Of a stretch of 64,000 nucleotides of DNA, positions 36,351 to 51,100 are shown in pieces. Under the pieces are notes generated by a model. It was not told the DNA's origin and searched no databases. It was given only the letters and a program-made list of their open reading frames with translations. A program made the translations under genes and the position numbers. The stretch lies in NCBI GenBank assembly GCA_964007475.1, contig OZ023273.1, positions 127,032,732 to 127,096,731 of the forward strand. Direction: 5' to 3'. The stretch's first letter is position 1; each line of letters starts with the position of its first letter. Source of the DNA: Hybos culiciformis. Taxonomy: Eukaryota; Arthropoda; Insecta; Diptera; Hybotidae.

Positions 36351-36765
36351 AATGAAAAAATGTTGAACCAAAAATATAAAATCGATTTGTTATTTCAATT
36401 ACATTATTACAATTTTAAAAATATATTATTATGTGTTATATGTGTGTTTTATTTTCAAAGTTTTTTAATTTCTTACAAAAAAAAAATTTAAATTATTCTT
36501 CGCTAAGATTTTATGAGTCACAGTTTTATCGGCTAACTAGTCTTATTTGTATGAATAAAATTCAATAAAATATTGCGACGTACTTCCACCCTTTCTAACC
36601 AAATTTTTTTTTTATTATTATTATTTTTTTTTTCATAGCTAATTAGAAAGTGTATAGACATAAAAAAAATTAAAAATATTTCGGAATTCGACCGAATTCC
36701 GAAAATATTTAATTTTGAATTCCGAATTCCGATTTTTTTATTATCGTCAAAATTTGCAATCCCTA

Positions 36766-36773
36766 TTTGCAAA
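36766..36773. repeat. Right 8-bp target-site duplication of hAT element
   Basis: TTTGCAAA, identical to the left copy at 33752-33759. Confidence 0.9.
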
Positions 36774-39612
36774 GAATTAAAAAAAAAAAAAAAAGTAATT
36801 TCTTCATAATCATAAAATGAAATGGTTTTTTAATTCTTTTTATTATTTTCATTCTTTCCAAAGATTTAAAGAAATAAAAAATCATGAAAGAAAACACCAG
36901 AAACTGGTTTTTATCGTGAGAGAATTTTTGAATACTTATAACAAATTTTATAAAATTCATAGGTTTCATTCAATTTTATACTCACACTTACCAAATTTCA
37001 GAAAATACATAGTTCGATAACAACAGAATTCTAATGAAACACATTTAAAAGAGCAAAAGGTTGAATGGTGAGTATATGTTATTAGAATTTGAATAATATT
37101 CCTTCCAACTCTTAGATTATCCGTTTAATTAGTTTTCCTTAATTTTAGTTAGTATTAAAATGTCAAATTTACGTTCAGCTGAAATGAATTAAACCCAAAA
37201 GTGAAATGCAGTCGGCTATAAGTTCAAAAGAAGTATTTCGAGAATTGAATTTAATATAAGTATTTATGGTTTACTATTATTAAGTAGTTTAAGTATAGTT
37301 TATTATTATTAGTTATGTATTTGAACTCTTATTTATTTTATTTTTAATTTATTTCTAACTTTATAAGTATATTATGTAAGCAATTTACAAAAAAAAAAAT
37401 TAAAACTAAAAACGTTTTTAAAATCAAGCGTTAATTATCAGAATTATCAAAATTTTTTAATTTTCAAAGCCCTAAGTAGTTGAAAATAGCCCTCGAAAAA
37501 CTTGAAAATTTATATCGATAAAATGCACCTTGTGCAGCCATCTGAAATAGTATATACCTATACACAAATGTTTTCTTTTATTTAAGTAAGTACTTAATTT
37601 AAATTTTTCTTTTTGCTTTTTGCGTCTACATGTCCACAGTAAAAAATTTTTGTATCCATTTATGATATAATTTTGAATGACTTCTATTATTATAAATATA
37701 GTTGTTTGTAGATTTTATATAGAGATGTTAACAAATTTATTTTATTCTGAAAATTATCTAAAATTCACCTTGTAAAACCAAATAAAAATTTATTCAAGTG
37801 AAATAAAAAATAACATTTTTTTATTTATTAACTATGCTTTTGCTATCGGATTAAAAAAATATGATAAAATGGTCACATATCAAAATTTTAATGAATTCAA
37901 TGAAACAAAATGAAAATGTGTTAAAATAATATATTTTTTTTTTTATTTTTAATAGACTTTTTTATTTTTTAAATGAATTCATTTGATTTTTTCAGGCTTT
38001 CGTCAATGACAAACAAAATTTTTTTTTTTATTTTAACTAAGTATAAATGAGGAATTTAATGGATACAATTGAGTAGAAAATTTATTTAAAATTGATATCT
38101 TTCCAGTTATCAATCAAATTAACATAACAATAGTGCGGAATCCAAAAGAGAAGAGTATATTTTTAAAAGATTTTGTTTCTTTATAAGTAATTTTGCAAAT
38201 CAGATTTTGACAATTTGATGAATTGTTTAAATATTGAAATTATTATGGATAAAAACTTATTAAAATCGCATTGTAAGCTAACCTAAGCTAATACAAGAAT
38301 AACCATCGATTTCAAAATTTGAATTTTATAATTAGTTTGCACTTTTCTATAATATTTTAATTTGCTACCTCTCATATTAAATCAGTAGGTAACTAAAATA
38401 GCTTTATTTTTTTCCTCTGATTTTTTAATTTGAATATAGTTTCAAGTGACATATATTTTTATGTACCTACTTATACCAAAAGCGATTTATACTGCTCAAC
38501 ACGGCAGATATATATTTCGGTTTCTTCGTGAAGGAAATTAAATTAATAAATTTTACTAGTCTCTTATAAGTTTTATTCCCGAAAAATACAACAAAAAAAA
38601 AAATTGTATAATCATTAAAAATGTATCTCGATGAAAGTTTCATGTTTACAACTATCACTTTTTTTTGTTTGAATAATTCATACAAAATTATTTAAAAAAA
38701 AAAAAAAAAAAATCATCTTGGAAATCATGTAATTTTAAAGTATGATACAAAAAGTCCCATGCATTGTACCAAGCTTCAACTAATAATTTTTATATTCAAA
38801 AAAATACAAAAATATACATAGGTTTTTTTTCAAACTTACGATCGTGCATCTAATCTGTATTTGAATCGAATTATAATATTTATTAAAATTTTTAATTTGA
38901 AAAAAAAAAAAATAATAATAATAAATAAATAAATAAACATTATACTTATCTAAGTTTTTATTATAAAATTTCTGTAAATAACAATAAAAAACAACTTCTT
39001 TTTTTTTTTCCATAGATGTAAAATTACAAATATATCCGTTACAGTTACAAAGCATTAATTTAGAAAAAAAAGGGGCAGATAAATGATTTATAATTTGATT
39101 TACTTATTTTTCATTTTATTTTTTATTAGTTTTATTTAGTTAAGAAAACATTATAGTGTTGACGACCTTGGAAAATTGATGATTTGACACTAAAAAAAAA
39201 AAAATTTCAATTATAAATAAAAATATTCAATTTATTAGATGATTTGATAAATTACAGCAAAACCATTCTAGCGTGTAGTTAATTTTTTTATTTTGTGTTT
39301 TTTTTCAAAATATCATAAATTTCACCAAGAAAGCTTGATTATGAAAAAAAAAAAAAAGAAGAAAATGTTTTTCAAATAAAGTCCAGAACTATGTATATGG
39401 TGAGATAAAAACTATTACTATGCAAGTATATGGTTCTTAGACTACTAAAGAAACTGTTATTATTTGTAATGACGACAAATCATTATAATTTACTCAATTA
39501 CTATTACTTAGTTACAAAAAAAAAACAAATGTTTATACTTAATTTTTGGAATTAATAAAATAAGAAAAATTCAAATAGGTTTTCCTATATTGCATAGACG
39601 TACTAATTAAAT

Positions 39613-39907
39613 TTAACCATAGATTAAGAATACAGAAAGATGTATAGCTTCATACAACATTTTTTCAGTCTTTTTTGGTATTTTTATGTGAAGGTGTTAG
39701 TAAAACCATAGATTAAGAATACAGAAAGATTGGAAGCTTGAAGCTTCCCATCTTTCTGTATTCTTAATCTATGGTAAAACTAAATAAAATTCTTTTCATA
39801 TATTGATAATTTATTTTATTTTGTTTTACTAACCATTCACATGAAAATACCAAAAATAATGTCGTATGAAGCTAAGAATCTATGTATATTCTTAATCTAT
39901 GATTTAA
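39613..39907. mobile_element. Foldback/MITE element with a second palindrome inside it
   Basis: The outer arms pair over about 80 bases each: left CATAGATTAAGAATA...GCTTCATAC...GGTATTTTTATGTGAA, right its degenerate complement ending TATTCTTAATCTATGAT. TTAA flanks both ends (39613-39616 and 39904-39907). Between the arms, 39706-39774 is an almost perfect 69-nt palindrome whose outer 25 bases repeat the element's own left end. No ORF. A TTAA target would suit a piggyBac-type MITE, but this is inference. Confidence 0.8.
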
Positions 39908-42900
39908 CTTATTTCGTCCATAGTATTTAATAGTTGTACAGATTTTTTAGTAGAAAAGTAGCATAGTGCACACTATACTAATAAAGTTATTTCTTTCTTC
40001 TCTCATGTGTACCTATATATAATGTGTATCCGGATATCATTTCATAACAAAAAACAATTATAGTAAAGTAATTAAAAAAAAATTTTGATTAACTATGATT
40101 TTTTTTTTTTTTCATTTTCACTTTTCAACTTATATTGAAACCGATTGATATAATAAACATCTCAATTCGCCCTTAACCCAAATTTTTTTTATTTCAATTT
40201 TCCAATCTACTGGATTCAAAAAAATATACCTACATTTATATTTCAATATTTCATTCTATATAAATTTTTTGTAAATAAATATGTTTGTATAAAAATAATT
40301 AAAAAATTATACTAGATATTTTAAAAGTTTATCAATCAGATCTTTTTTTTTAACAAAATTTGAATACATTCAGCCATGAAATCTATGGCACAATTAAAAC
40401 AAATTTATTTTCTTTCTTTTAATATTTAACATTTTTCTAAAAAAAAATAAAAACAGAATATACCTAATTGGGGAAAAAAATAATAAGTATAAGTAATACA
40501 AAAAAAAGTTGTTTTGGACAGTTAATATTGAAATAGAAAGTAAACCCTTCCGTTTCGATTGATTTAAATTTAATTATAAATTCATAATTAATCTTTTCAT
40601 TCTTATTGTTATTGTTTTAAATCAACAATTTTTCAATTCGAATTCATTCATGAGTCTATAAATTATGTAAATATATCTTTTAACTTTTACTGAACTTTTC
40701 AATTACCTAATTAATTACACATTAAAAAAAAATCATACTTATTTTTAGATCCAAATAACTATAGTTAAATATTTCTATAGAAGAGTATAGACAGAACAAT
40801 CTATGGCAAAAATATTAAATATGTGTATGTTTAATACGCGAATTCCTAATATATGAAATATAAAAAACAACAAGCACTTTTTAAATTCAATGACAATACT
40901 GCGAATATACCTAGGTTATTGTATATATTTATGTAAAGCAAAATAGTTATCCAGCGAACGTACAAGCAAATATAGGTGGAAAAAATTATGAAAATAATCC
41001 GCAAATTAAGTACACAGTGTACAGAAATATTTAAAAATAAGCTTAAGACAAGTTTATTATGTATTTAAAAAAAAAAAGATTATATTAAGTATTAGAAATT
41101 TTTAATAGAGCATATGCTATTTATAAAAGAATAAATTTCTGATTTTAAAAGCCCAGTATTGTCAAAGGACACCGCTTTAGTGGAAAAATTTTGTTCTCCT
41201 ATTTAATTCATAATTTTTAGAATACATTGGCATTTAAATAAAGAATCGCAACTTTTCTGATCAATAAATTTATTTAGAAAATTTGCTCCACACAGAACTA
41301 ATACTGAAAATTCTTAATTATTATAGTCTTCTAAGTAGTTAGTCCTAAAAACTTTTAAGATAATTCTTTATTGCTTTCTAAAAGAAAGTTTAAAAATTCA
41401 AAAAAAAATATGTAAAAAAAAATATGTACTTATACTTATATCAGTTCACAGATGTTCTTAGTAAAACAATATTATTTGCGCCCAAAAAACTCGTGAGCAC
41501 TATTTTTTTTCCCCAAATAAGTAAGCATACTTTTACGCACTTTATTTATTTAATTAACATTTTTGTGTATGAAAAAAAATTATAACATGTATATTTCCAA
41601 TTACATTTATTTACAAATAATAATATCTAAAAATTATTCTTTTTGCTTAAATTCGTGATAACCATGTTTGTAAATTGGGAGACCCTTTGTAACCATATAA
41701 AATCTACATGTATAAAGGCTTATAATGAATTCATAAAATATGTATATGCATGATTTGACTACATTAAATTTTTAAAGCGATATTTTCAATTAAAACATGG
41801 CTTTAATATATGAGTCATTTCCCTTTCTATTGAGAGTAAATAAATTTTTATGAATAAAAAACAAAAAAAAAAAATACTTACCTACTTGAACAAAATACAT
41901 TTTAATTATATTGTTGTATATGTTTGGAAGTAGGTACAAACATGGTCAAAAAAAACTCGTACAAAAATCTAGTTGATCTCATAGGACCATTTTCGGTACC
42001 ACGCATAATAAAATATGTAATAAAGTTAATGGGAATTAAATGCATTTTCATTTTAGGTACATGTTGATATTTAAAAAAAATTTATCCACCTAATTTAAAA
42101 TTGAATTATGAATACATATATTTCTTTTATGTACACAACTGAGTATTTTAAGTTTGAGTTTTTAAATTTAAAGTGCTTTTAGTTAGGGTTTTGGTTATGC
42201 TTTACAATCTTCACTGCTAATAAGTACTTGCTTTTTTCCAAAAGTAAGTATTAATTTAAATTTCAAGTTCAAATAAAATATTTACTTATGCCCATTAAAA
42301 AAAAGGCTTAATTAATAACGAATAATGATAAATAAGTATACATCGTTGAATACTTATGACTGCATTCACGAAAAAATTACGATTAACTAATTGAAATTAA
42401 GTTAATTAATTGGAATTAATTTATTTTATTGATATATTCACGAAAATTTTCTCCAATTAAGTAATTAACTAATCCTTGATCTAGTCCATGATTTATTTTA
42501 ATTTTTTTAAAGTTTTTAAAGGGTATGTCACAAAATTTTTGGAAAATAATATAAGTACACACAAACAACACATACAAAAAATAAAACAGAAAAAAAAATT
42601 AAGCACATGATTCAGTTCTTAATTAAGCTTCTTGGGCATTAGCCTGAGAATTGATAGGTAAGTATATTTATATGTTTTATATCAAATCAGTTTGCCAATT
42701 CATGCAAAAGTCTAAAAAATTTCTTATGAGATAGACCTAACACTCTCCATCGCTTAGATAATTAATATGCTGCAATAGATATCGTTCCCCAACAAAATTT
42801 ATAATACATATTGGTAATAAAGATTTATTTCTCTCTGTTCCAAAGTTAAAGTTAAAAAGTCGAGTTAAATTTTATTTTAAATTTAAGTATGTATTAAAAA

Positions 42901-45900
42901 AATGTATTTACTTTTATATAATATTCATTTAATAATGTATTTAAGATACTTACTTATATTAAAAAGCAATGTCACTTGATTCATAAAATGAAAAGAAGTT
43001 CATACCTTATTTGTATAGTAACTATCTTTTTATTACATTGCGACACAGCACATTTACGCATTGCACATACCCGTAATTTTAATTTTTTTCTCTACAGTAC
43101 TTATACTATCTTCATATATGTGTATAAGTGACTTTTAGTAAGCTTCAAACAAACTATATTTTTAACATTTTCATGTGTCACACCGAATGAAAAAATGATA
43201 AATTTTCCAAAAACCGTACTGCACAAAATAGCCAATTTGCACAGTTTTCGATCATATTTTATCTGCACGATACTTAATCAAATCATATTTTCGAATTTAA
43301 AGAATTAGAAGACAACAAAAACACTTTTTTTTTGTACTTAAGTAACTATTTTATTATTGTATAATATTGTTTAAATTACAGTAAAAGAATAAAATTTAAT
43401 TAAGTATTACCTACACACCGTTTAGTATTTGGGCAATACAAATCTACATACACAGAACCTACGTGGACAACGACAAGTATATTTGTGCATAATAGTTTAC
43501 AAAAATTTAAATAAGGAACTACAAACAATTGTATGTTTGATCATTGGCTTGCAAATTTCAAGCAATAATTTTCATAACTAATTTGTTTTGAATTTTCTTA
43601 CATAAATTTTCAATATGTATATTGCAACTATACTTGCAAATAATACGAATATTTATAATTTTGTCTAAGAAAGTAAATTGCATCGTTGGCGGTATCAAAT
43701 AACATTACTATACAAAAAATAAAAATTTACCAATAAAAGTATAGATGGTATAATATTGTCTTCATGGATTATGCACTTGGCCTAGGAAAAATGTATTAAA
43801 CCATTATAATAAAAGATTTATGTGTACATAAAAATGGGCAAAAAACTTAAGTCAAATATCATTAGTCTTCTATACTTTTTTCATTTAATTTTGTATGATA
43901 GTCTTAAAAGTGATTAAGCAACAAATTAAAAAATAAAATTGAAAAACTTATTTGATTTCATGAGGCGGTTTTCAAATGTTATTTTCAAAAATATAAACCC
44001 TTTATTTTTTTTTTTATAAAACATTATACTTAGGGCACATTCTATTTTTTATTAAAACACTTTATGTGGTGTAAGTACGTACTAGCGTATTACATCATAG
44101 TTTTTATAATTAAATCACTAAGTACTTTCACAACATATTTTATACAGTTTTCTTTAGCTGAATAAATTTCATTTAATGTAAGATTAACTTCGAATGTTAG
44201 TTACTTCAATATAAAACTATATATACTTAACTTAGTTTCTAAATTTTGTATTTTCAAAATACAATTTCTTTCCTTCCTACAATTTAACTAAATGTAAGGT
44301 ATATTTGTTCCATTATTATTATGGTATCATAAACTGGTTGTTATTATGTGTTATAATCAATTTTTATACTTACTTTTTTCTGGTAATAATTCTTCCAAAC
44401 AGAAAAATACTAGTTATGTATGAACTGAAAATCGAAAGAAAAACAGAAAAGTTGTTTTTCAGGAAATAATTTTAGAAATTCTCTTGTTTTTTTTTTTTTA
44501 AATGGAAGAAAATTAACATAAAAAAAAATGAAATTCCTAAAGAATTTTTATTAGCAAACCGAAAATTCAATGCACCGTTTATTTAATCAATTTAATTTTG
44601 GGATAAACAATAAACAAAAAATTTCAGTTTCACAATTTTTCATTTCCAAACATATAATAGGGTCAGGTGAAAATTTACACTTTTATGAAAATTTGTAAAT
44701 AACAAAATATTTCGTCACCTATTATTTCAGCTTGTTCGTCAGTTTCAAAATACAATATTAAGAAGTCTTAATTTGTTAAATTAAACTAAGGTAAAATTCA
44801 TTTATATTTTTATTAGTAAGTACCTACTACTTAGTTAGAAGGTACTATCAGTTTGGAGTTCTATTAAAAAAATACTTTTAAAAGAATAAAAAGCAAAAAA
44901 AAATATATACTTATTTAATCAAACTTCAAATCTAAAAAATTAAAAAATAATTCAGTTACGCTAAGAAAAAAACTGAATGTCACAAAACCTAACACAAATT
45001 TATATTTGTATATAAAAGAAATATCAAGTACAAAAGGAAATTAAACAAGTAGAAAAAGTTTTGTTTTTAAAATGCCGACCTCCTCGTAGGTTTTGGAATA
45101 ATGATAAGGGAGCCATTTACTCGATTTACCTAATTTAGGGAATAAAAACGTATATATTTATAACATATAACATATTATCAAAATAAAATTTTTAAATAAA
45201 CTAAATTATTAAAATAATAAAGAAAAGTCAGCAATAACTTTAGTTATATTGAATAAGTTCAATGATTCGTTGTTGATAAATAAAATTTAAACTTATTTAA
45301 ATTATTCAGGTTGATATTAAATTAAGTAAATGTAAGTACATACATATATCGAGACATTATATAAATTTTCACTGTGCACTGTGCATATATAAAAGAAAAA
45401 TTGTTTATTTTTTTTTTATGTAAAAATTACTTTTTAAATTGCGTACTCAGACTCATTCACATTAATATTAATCTCGATATTAATATACTTTATTTTATAA
45501 ACTTTATAAAGCAAATGCAATATACCTGAACGTTATGCAACATTATGTATCATTTTATGTACTTTGTAATTTATGCTTGCAATTAACAAATTTTTAATAA
45601 TAAGAATCTACTGAAACTTATATTGAATTTTATTCCCAACTAAAGATTTTGTAGAAATCGTAAGTACTTAACCTCATAGTTAGCTGAGGATTAATAACTA
45701 ATTAATGAATTAAATGAAATAAGTAAATGAATGAAAACAATATTGCAAACATATTTTCACTTATTTATTCTATAAAAAGGCATAAGTAATAAGTAAGTAT
45801 CTGTTTTAAAAATATTAAATTAAGGTTTCAACTTTTTTGATTATTTATTTTACTTAATTTGATTTACACATAAGAAGTTTATTTTAATTTTTTTAATCAC

Positions 45901-48089
45901 TCACAAGTGGCAAGTTATACCTTATTTGAAAGCTAACTTTTTCAACTGAGCCCAAAGATAATGTTAACAAAGCGTTTGTTATGATTGTGATAGAATTTAT
46001 CACGGAATACTCTTAGTCTAAACCAAATTAAAGGCAAAGATAACGTACGAGTAAATTGCTATTTAATTCTATAAACAAAGTTTCAAATCCCGAAAGTTTT
46101 AAAAGTTTCCAATTAAATATTAACAAAATTTTGAGCACCAAACTAATAGAAACGCATTTAAAAAGTTTGAACTGCTGTGTTTTAAAGAAGAAAACACATT
46201 TGACGTGATCTTGTGTTATATTATTATGTATGTTGTATATTTACATACTCATATAAAAGGTTCGATTAAACCCTGTACAAACGAGCTACAAAAATTCGAT
46301 TTTTCTTCAGATTGCATTAGAAAATATCAATCAATGTTTAGTTAAACTCTAAAACTATACTTACCATTAAAATAATTGAATTTATTATTTTCCTTAAGTT
46401 AAATTGATCACGAGAAAAATATTTAAAAACATTTTTTTTTTCGATGCTTTATTTATATAATAATGCGAAAACTTTTATTTGTTAAATTTTGAAAGTAAAA
46501 GTTTTTTCTTCATGGTGAAAGAAGAAATTGTTTTCCAGTTACCATTTCCTTTTAAGATAAATAAATATTGTGCTGGTGGATTGTCTCATTTAGTTACACG
46601 TTGAGCGTTTAATGACTTAAATAAGACTATACATATAAAAACAATCAACATGTATAATACATTCATATGTACATACTTACATGCAACATATAAATGAGTT
46701 TGTTTTTGTTTCCCTCGCAATAGACACCAATTAACTATATTTTTTAGAATAAATTATGATTACTAAACCTACGGAGTTTGAATTTTAGTTTCGTTTTTCC
46801 GACGTTTTTCTAACGTTAAAAATTATGACGAATGCTATTCCGGAACTCATTGTGAATTAATCTTTGTTCGAAAAAGTTATTCGCCATTTAACACTACTTA
46901 GTTGTTATCCGAAATAGAATTTGAGAATGAGATTTTAGTCTAACTTTACAATGAGTTCGATAATAGATTTACTTATTATAGACTTGAACGAATTTTAACA
47001 CGTACTAATATCCCAATCATAATTTAATCGTTGGCTCAATACAATAGTTAATAAGTACTTTTTATGTTATTTTTCGAATTAAATTTTTTTAATGAAACTT
47101 ACAATTTTCATGCTTTTTTTTTGCTTCAATTTAATGAAAATAAATCAAAATTGCAAATTGTAAGAGATTTTTTTGCCTTTATATTTATATTATTTGTAAA
47201 ATCGTTTTTGTATACCTAATATAATTTTTATATGTTTTGCATGCTTTAGTATGTGGTAAAATAAAAATTGTTTACAATTTTAATGAATGATGGTCTTTGT
47301 GAAAATTTTTATTTGAAGATAACTCAAAAATAACAAAACAACTTCCATTGTTATAATCGTGGGACAATCTGTTTTATTTTTGTTAAATATTCCCTTATTT
47401 TTATTATAAATGTAAAATGTATGTACTTACTTAGGTATATAAATTTTAAGATCATATGCGAAATACAGTATAAGTAACTAGTTAAATTATGATATATGAG
47501 AAACTGCAATTTAAATATTTGATTAAGTTCAATATAAGTAAATAATAGATTTTTTTCTAATGAACAACGGATTTGTGAAAGAAGCAACATATTAGTTGTT
47601 AGCTTACAGTAACAGTGCGTAGGGCAGTCTGTATATTAAAATTAAAATATTTAAAGTTCATATACCTCAGCTCATTTAACTGTGACTAAATAAACTTAGT
47701 ATTATAGTTTTAATTTATTTGAGTCGAAGTATTTTTTGTTTTGGTTAGATCATTTGAATTGATCATTGTTGCCTAATTAAACATCCACTTCTTTTTCTTT
47801 TCATGCATTAAAAATTTAGTTAATTTTCAAATTTTGTACAGATAAATTTGCTAGAATGTTATTAGGGAATGCAAGTGCAAGTTCTTAAAATTGCTGGTAA
47901 AATTCAGATAAATGTTTAAGTCATCTAACTAAATTAGAATTGAAATGAAACTTATGTACCTAATTAAATAATGAGTCCGATATTCCGAAGTGGAATTAGT
48001 TACTCCATTATTTGGTTGAAATATCAACGTAAGTAGTTATTAGTATTATTTTTGGAAAATAGTGCTTATAACTTAAATTGATTTGAAAG

Positions 48090-48148
48090 TATACGATATC
48101 ATATTCTTCTTATTGATTTATAAATATACGATATCATATTCTTCTTAT
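48090..48148. repeat. Direct repeat of 24 bp, 35-bp period
   Basis: TATACGATATCATATTCTTC followed by TTAT occurs at 48090 and again at 48125. Confidence 0.9.
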
Positions 48149-51100
48149 GTCACGAATTAATGCTAGGTATTAACCTTTTGTCTTGTAAAAAATGTTTTTT
48201 TTTCGTTATCTTAACTTAGTTAGGACCGTGATTAGGACTTAGGAGCATGATTTAGGGATTATCTTTTAAATATTAAGTTGATCAAAAAGTTTTCTACCGT
48301 AACTCTTGGCAAATAGCGAGAAAATGTGCCCATTTACGATGGAAATCTAGTTTCAACAAATTCTATATATACATGTTCTTGAATCAGATGAAACCGGATA
48401 AAACTCTGGAAACGTAGAATACTATAGTTTTTAAATTTATTTTATAAAATATATAAAATTTCTATAGTTCCATGTGAATGATTTTTGCGCAAGCGTATAC
48501 CGGTTGAAAAATGTTACACTATATAAGTTATGTTTTTGTACCTATCTACTTTTATTATACATGAAAATAAAATATACCCATGTTTATCTTTATTTTCTGT
48601 GAGTTTTCATTATTATCTATATGATGTATTGTTGACCGAACGTCCAACTGCTAATTTCAAATTTGAGATTATTAACTGGCACAAGGTGCTTGTTCACTTG
48701 TTCAGTATATGATATTGAAATTTGAAGTAGAGAGAAATACAATAATGCTAAATGAAGTTGTTATGTAATAGTTTATTATATCATAGATTATTGTATTGTA
48801 TAGTTAGCAACTATGTAAGTATAAGTATATCCCTCGAAATATTTTTCCCATTTTTTGACATTTAAAGTATTTAATATTTTACATTTTACATTAAATAAAG
48901 TACTTATACGAATCAGATATCAAAAAATTTACTTTCTTTTAACTCTCTGGTTTAACTATTGTGTAGTTATAATATAATATATCTTTTTGTGTGCATAACA
49001 TGATACAATGATTTTGCCTCCATTAAATTTTGACTTTCGTATCACACTAAATTAAGAATTTAAATCAATAATATAGAATAGTTATTATAGATAGATTATG
49101 CATATTGTACTTACTCATCTACTTAATAGTTTATAGAATTTGAGAGTTCAAGAATTCTATGTTAAAGTTGTTATTTAAAATTTTTACTTTTCGATCACGA
49201 TATACTTACTTAGTAGGGAAAAATGTTTCCTATTAAATTATTTGTTTTTTTATTATTTATTATCAAGTTTCAATTTTTAATTGAGTTTTGTGTTAGGTAT
49301 CTACTTTCATATTTTTTTCTTTTATTCACATGATCCAACACATTATAAATAGTTTACTCTGAATACTGCTATTCTAAAAGACGTAATTCTCTTTTTTATA
49401 CTTAATTATTATATAGTTAAAAGGTAAATAACTACCTGTTCTAATACACTCAAGCATTAACTAAAAAAAAAAATAACACCAGTAAATACTTAAAAATGTT
49501 TAAATGTGTTATATTTTTAGGGTCTTGCAAAGTTCAAAATTCACAGAATAACTTCAAAGAATAAAAGAATAAGTAAGTATATATAAAATGTTAAAAATGG
49601 GGAATACATTAAACTTTTTTTTTATTGAAAACGATATGGCTCAGGTTCATTTTGAATAAAATTTGAATACTTAAGTACTTCCTTTTTTTCTTTTTTTTCA
49701 ATAATAATGAAATTTAGTGGGACATAGTTACTTACTTATTAAATTTGTGTGTATTTCAGACCGGTGTGCATAATTGCATTACATCAAACTGACATTATTT
49801 TAACAAGTGCATATTTAGTGCTTAAAAAAAAACATAAAATGCCATAAATAAAAATAAAAATAACAAAAGAGAAAACATTATGGTTAATTTTATTTCCGGA
49901 GTTATTGTTAAAAACATCTGTCAAAATATCCTTTTATAAAAAGACTTGTTTGATGTTTGTTTTATGCTGGTGTGTACATATAATTTTAATTTCTTTAGTA
50001 TTCATATTCATAAAAACTAAGCATATAAATTGACTTTTAAATAATAAGTAGTTATGCCATTAATTTAAAATGAAAAACAAAAACATAATGCCATAAAATA
50101 TAGAAATAAATTTATTAGAAACGAGAAGCTGAATCCCATTGTTGATCATAAGTAGCTAGTACTAAATATGAAGATAAATGGGACTGCCAGACAAAAAACA
50201 TGTACATTTACTTATATCTAAACCTCGATCTAAACTTATAAACAATATAAAACAACGAATCGCATTTTTGAAATTACTATAATGAATTGAGCCAAAAGGT
50301 ATTACCTGTACTAATTTTTATTAAATTATAATTGACATGTAAATAAAAAACCGTAAAATTCGTATTTTTAATCTATTATAAATAAGTTATGTATTTTTTT
50401 CATTATATTTTTATGTAAAGAAAGTACAAAGTTTTTTTCCATTTTAAATTATTTACTTAAATTGACTTACTTAAATGATATCGTCATTAACGTTATTATG
50501 AACTTGAAAAAATATGAGAGTATATAAGTAGAATGAAATAATTGTTTTTACTATCGCGAAATTTAATATCTAGGTATAGTTCTATTAATTTTGTTATCAA
50601 TAGTTGACGTAATTTCTATAATAAAGTAACAATTAGGTATTTTAAGTAAGTATATTAAGGAAATGTGTTATATTTATGTGGATATTCCTACTTATACTTA
50701 CTAAACTTTTTTTTTAATATTAACTATAATATCTGTACTTATTGTTATACAATAATATTATACTTATATATAAATAGATATAAGTCAAACTAAATTAATA
50801 ACAAAATTTTCAATGTTATTGTATACATATACACATATTTACTTTACCTACATTAACTATAAGAAAATAATTAGAAAATTTCTTTTATTATTTTTTTGTG
50901 CTAAATTTAATTAAATTACTAAACATGCTATAAAAATATTCTGATAATTTTCTTATCAAAAGTAAACAAACTAAAATAACAAACCAGAAAAACATTTCAC
51001 TTACCTTTTCGAAGTTTTTATATTTTTTTGAAGAATTTTTGAAAATTTTTGTTTTTATAGTAAGTAAGTAAGAATTTTTTTTTTACTATTATTTTATATT

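Larger units (their letters stand above)
34499..36597 (+). mobile_element. Probable P-element-like transposon nested in the hAT element
   Basis: The THAP/P-transposase gene is bracketed by an inverted 10-mer: TAGAAAGGGT at 34499-34508 and ACCCTTTCTA at 36588-36597, with weaker similarity continuing inward (GTA..G...CAAT). These may be its terminal repeats. The flanking 8-mers (TATTTGTC and ACCAAATT) do not match, so the borders are tentative. A P-type gene next to a hAT fragment inside hAT ends is most simply a nested insertion. Confidence 0.5.
33760..36765 (+). mobile_element. hAT-superfamily DNA transposon, 3.0 kb, defective, with nested P-like gene
   Basis: Ends: TAGGGATTGCA at 33760-33770 and its exact complement TGCAATCCCTA at 36755-36765, bounded by the 8-bp duplication TTTGCAAA on both sides, as hAT elements produce. 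Subterminal arms carry repeated ATTCGAA/GAATTCCGAAT words on both sides. Inside, at 33951-34161, is the C-terminal dimerisation motif of a hAT transposase; the BED finger and most of the catalytic domain are missing. A THAP/P-element-type gene fills the right two thirds. The orientation follows the transposase fragment. The perfect target duplication indicates an intact insertion by transposition rather than a random repeat. Confidence 0.9.

Noticed and set aside
36817..37020. Overlapping plus- and minus-strand frames just right of the hAT element
   Set aside because: Low-complexity A/T-rich codons and open on both strands, as expected by chance.
42360..42480. Inverted TTAATTAATT-type words around a repeated TTCACGAAAA
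   Set aside because: Too short and too AT-rich to separate from chance palindromes.
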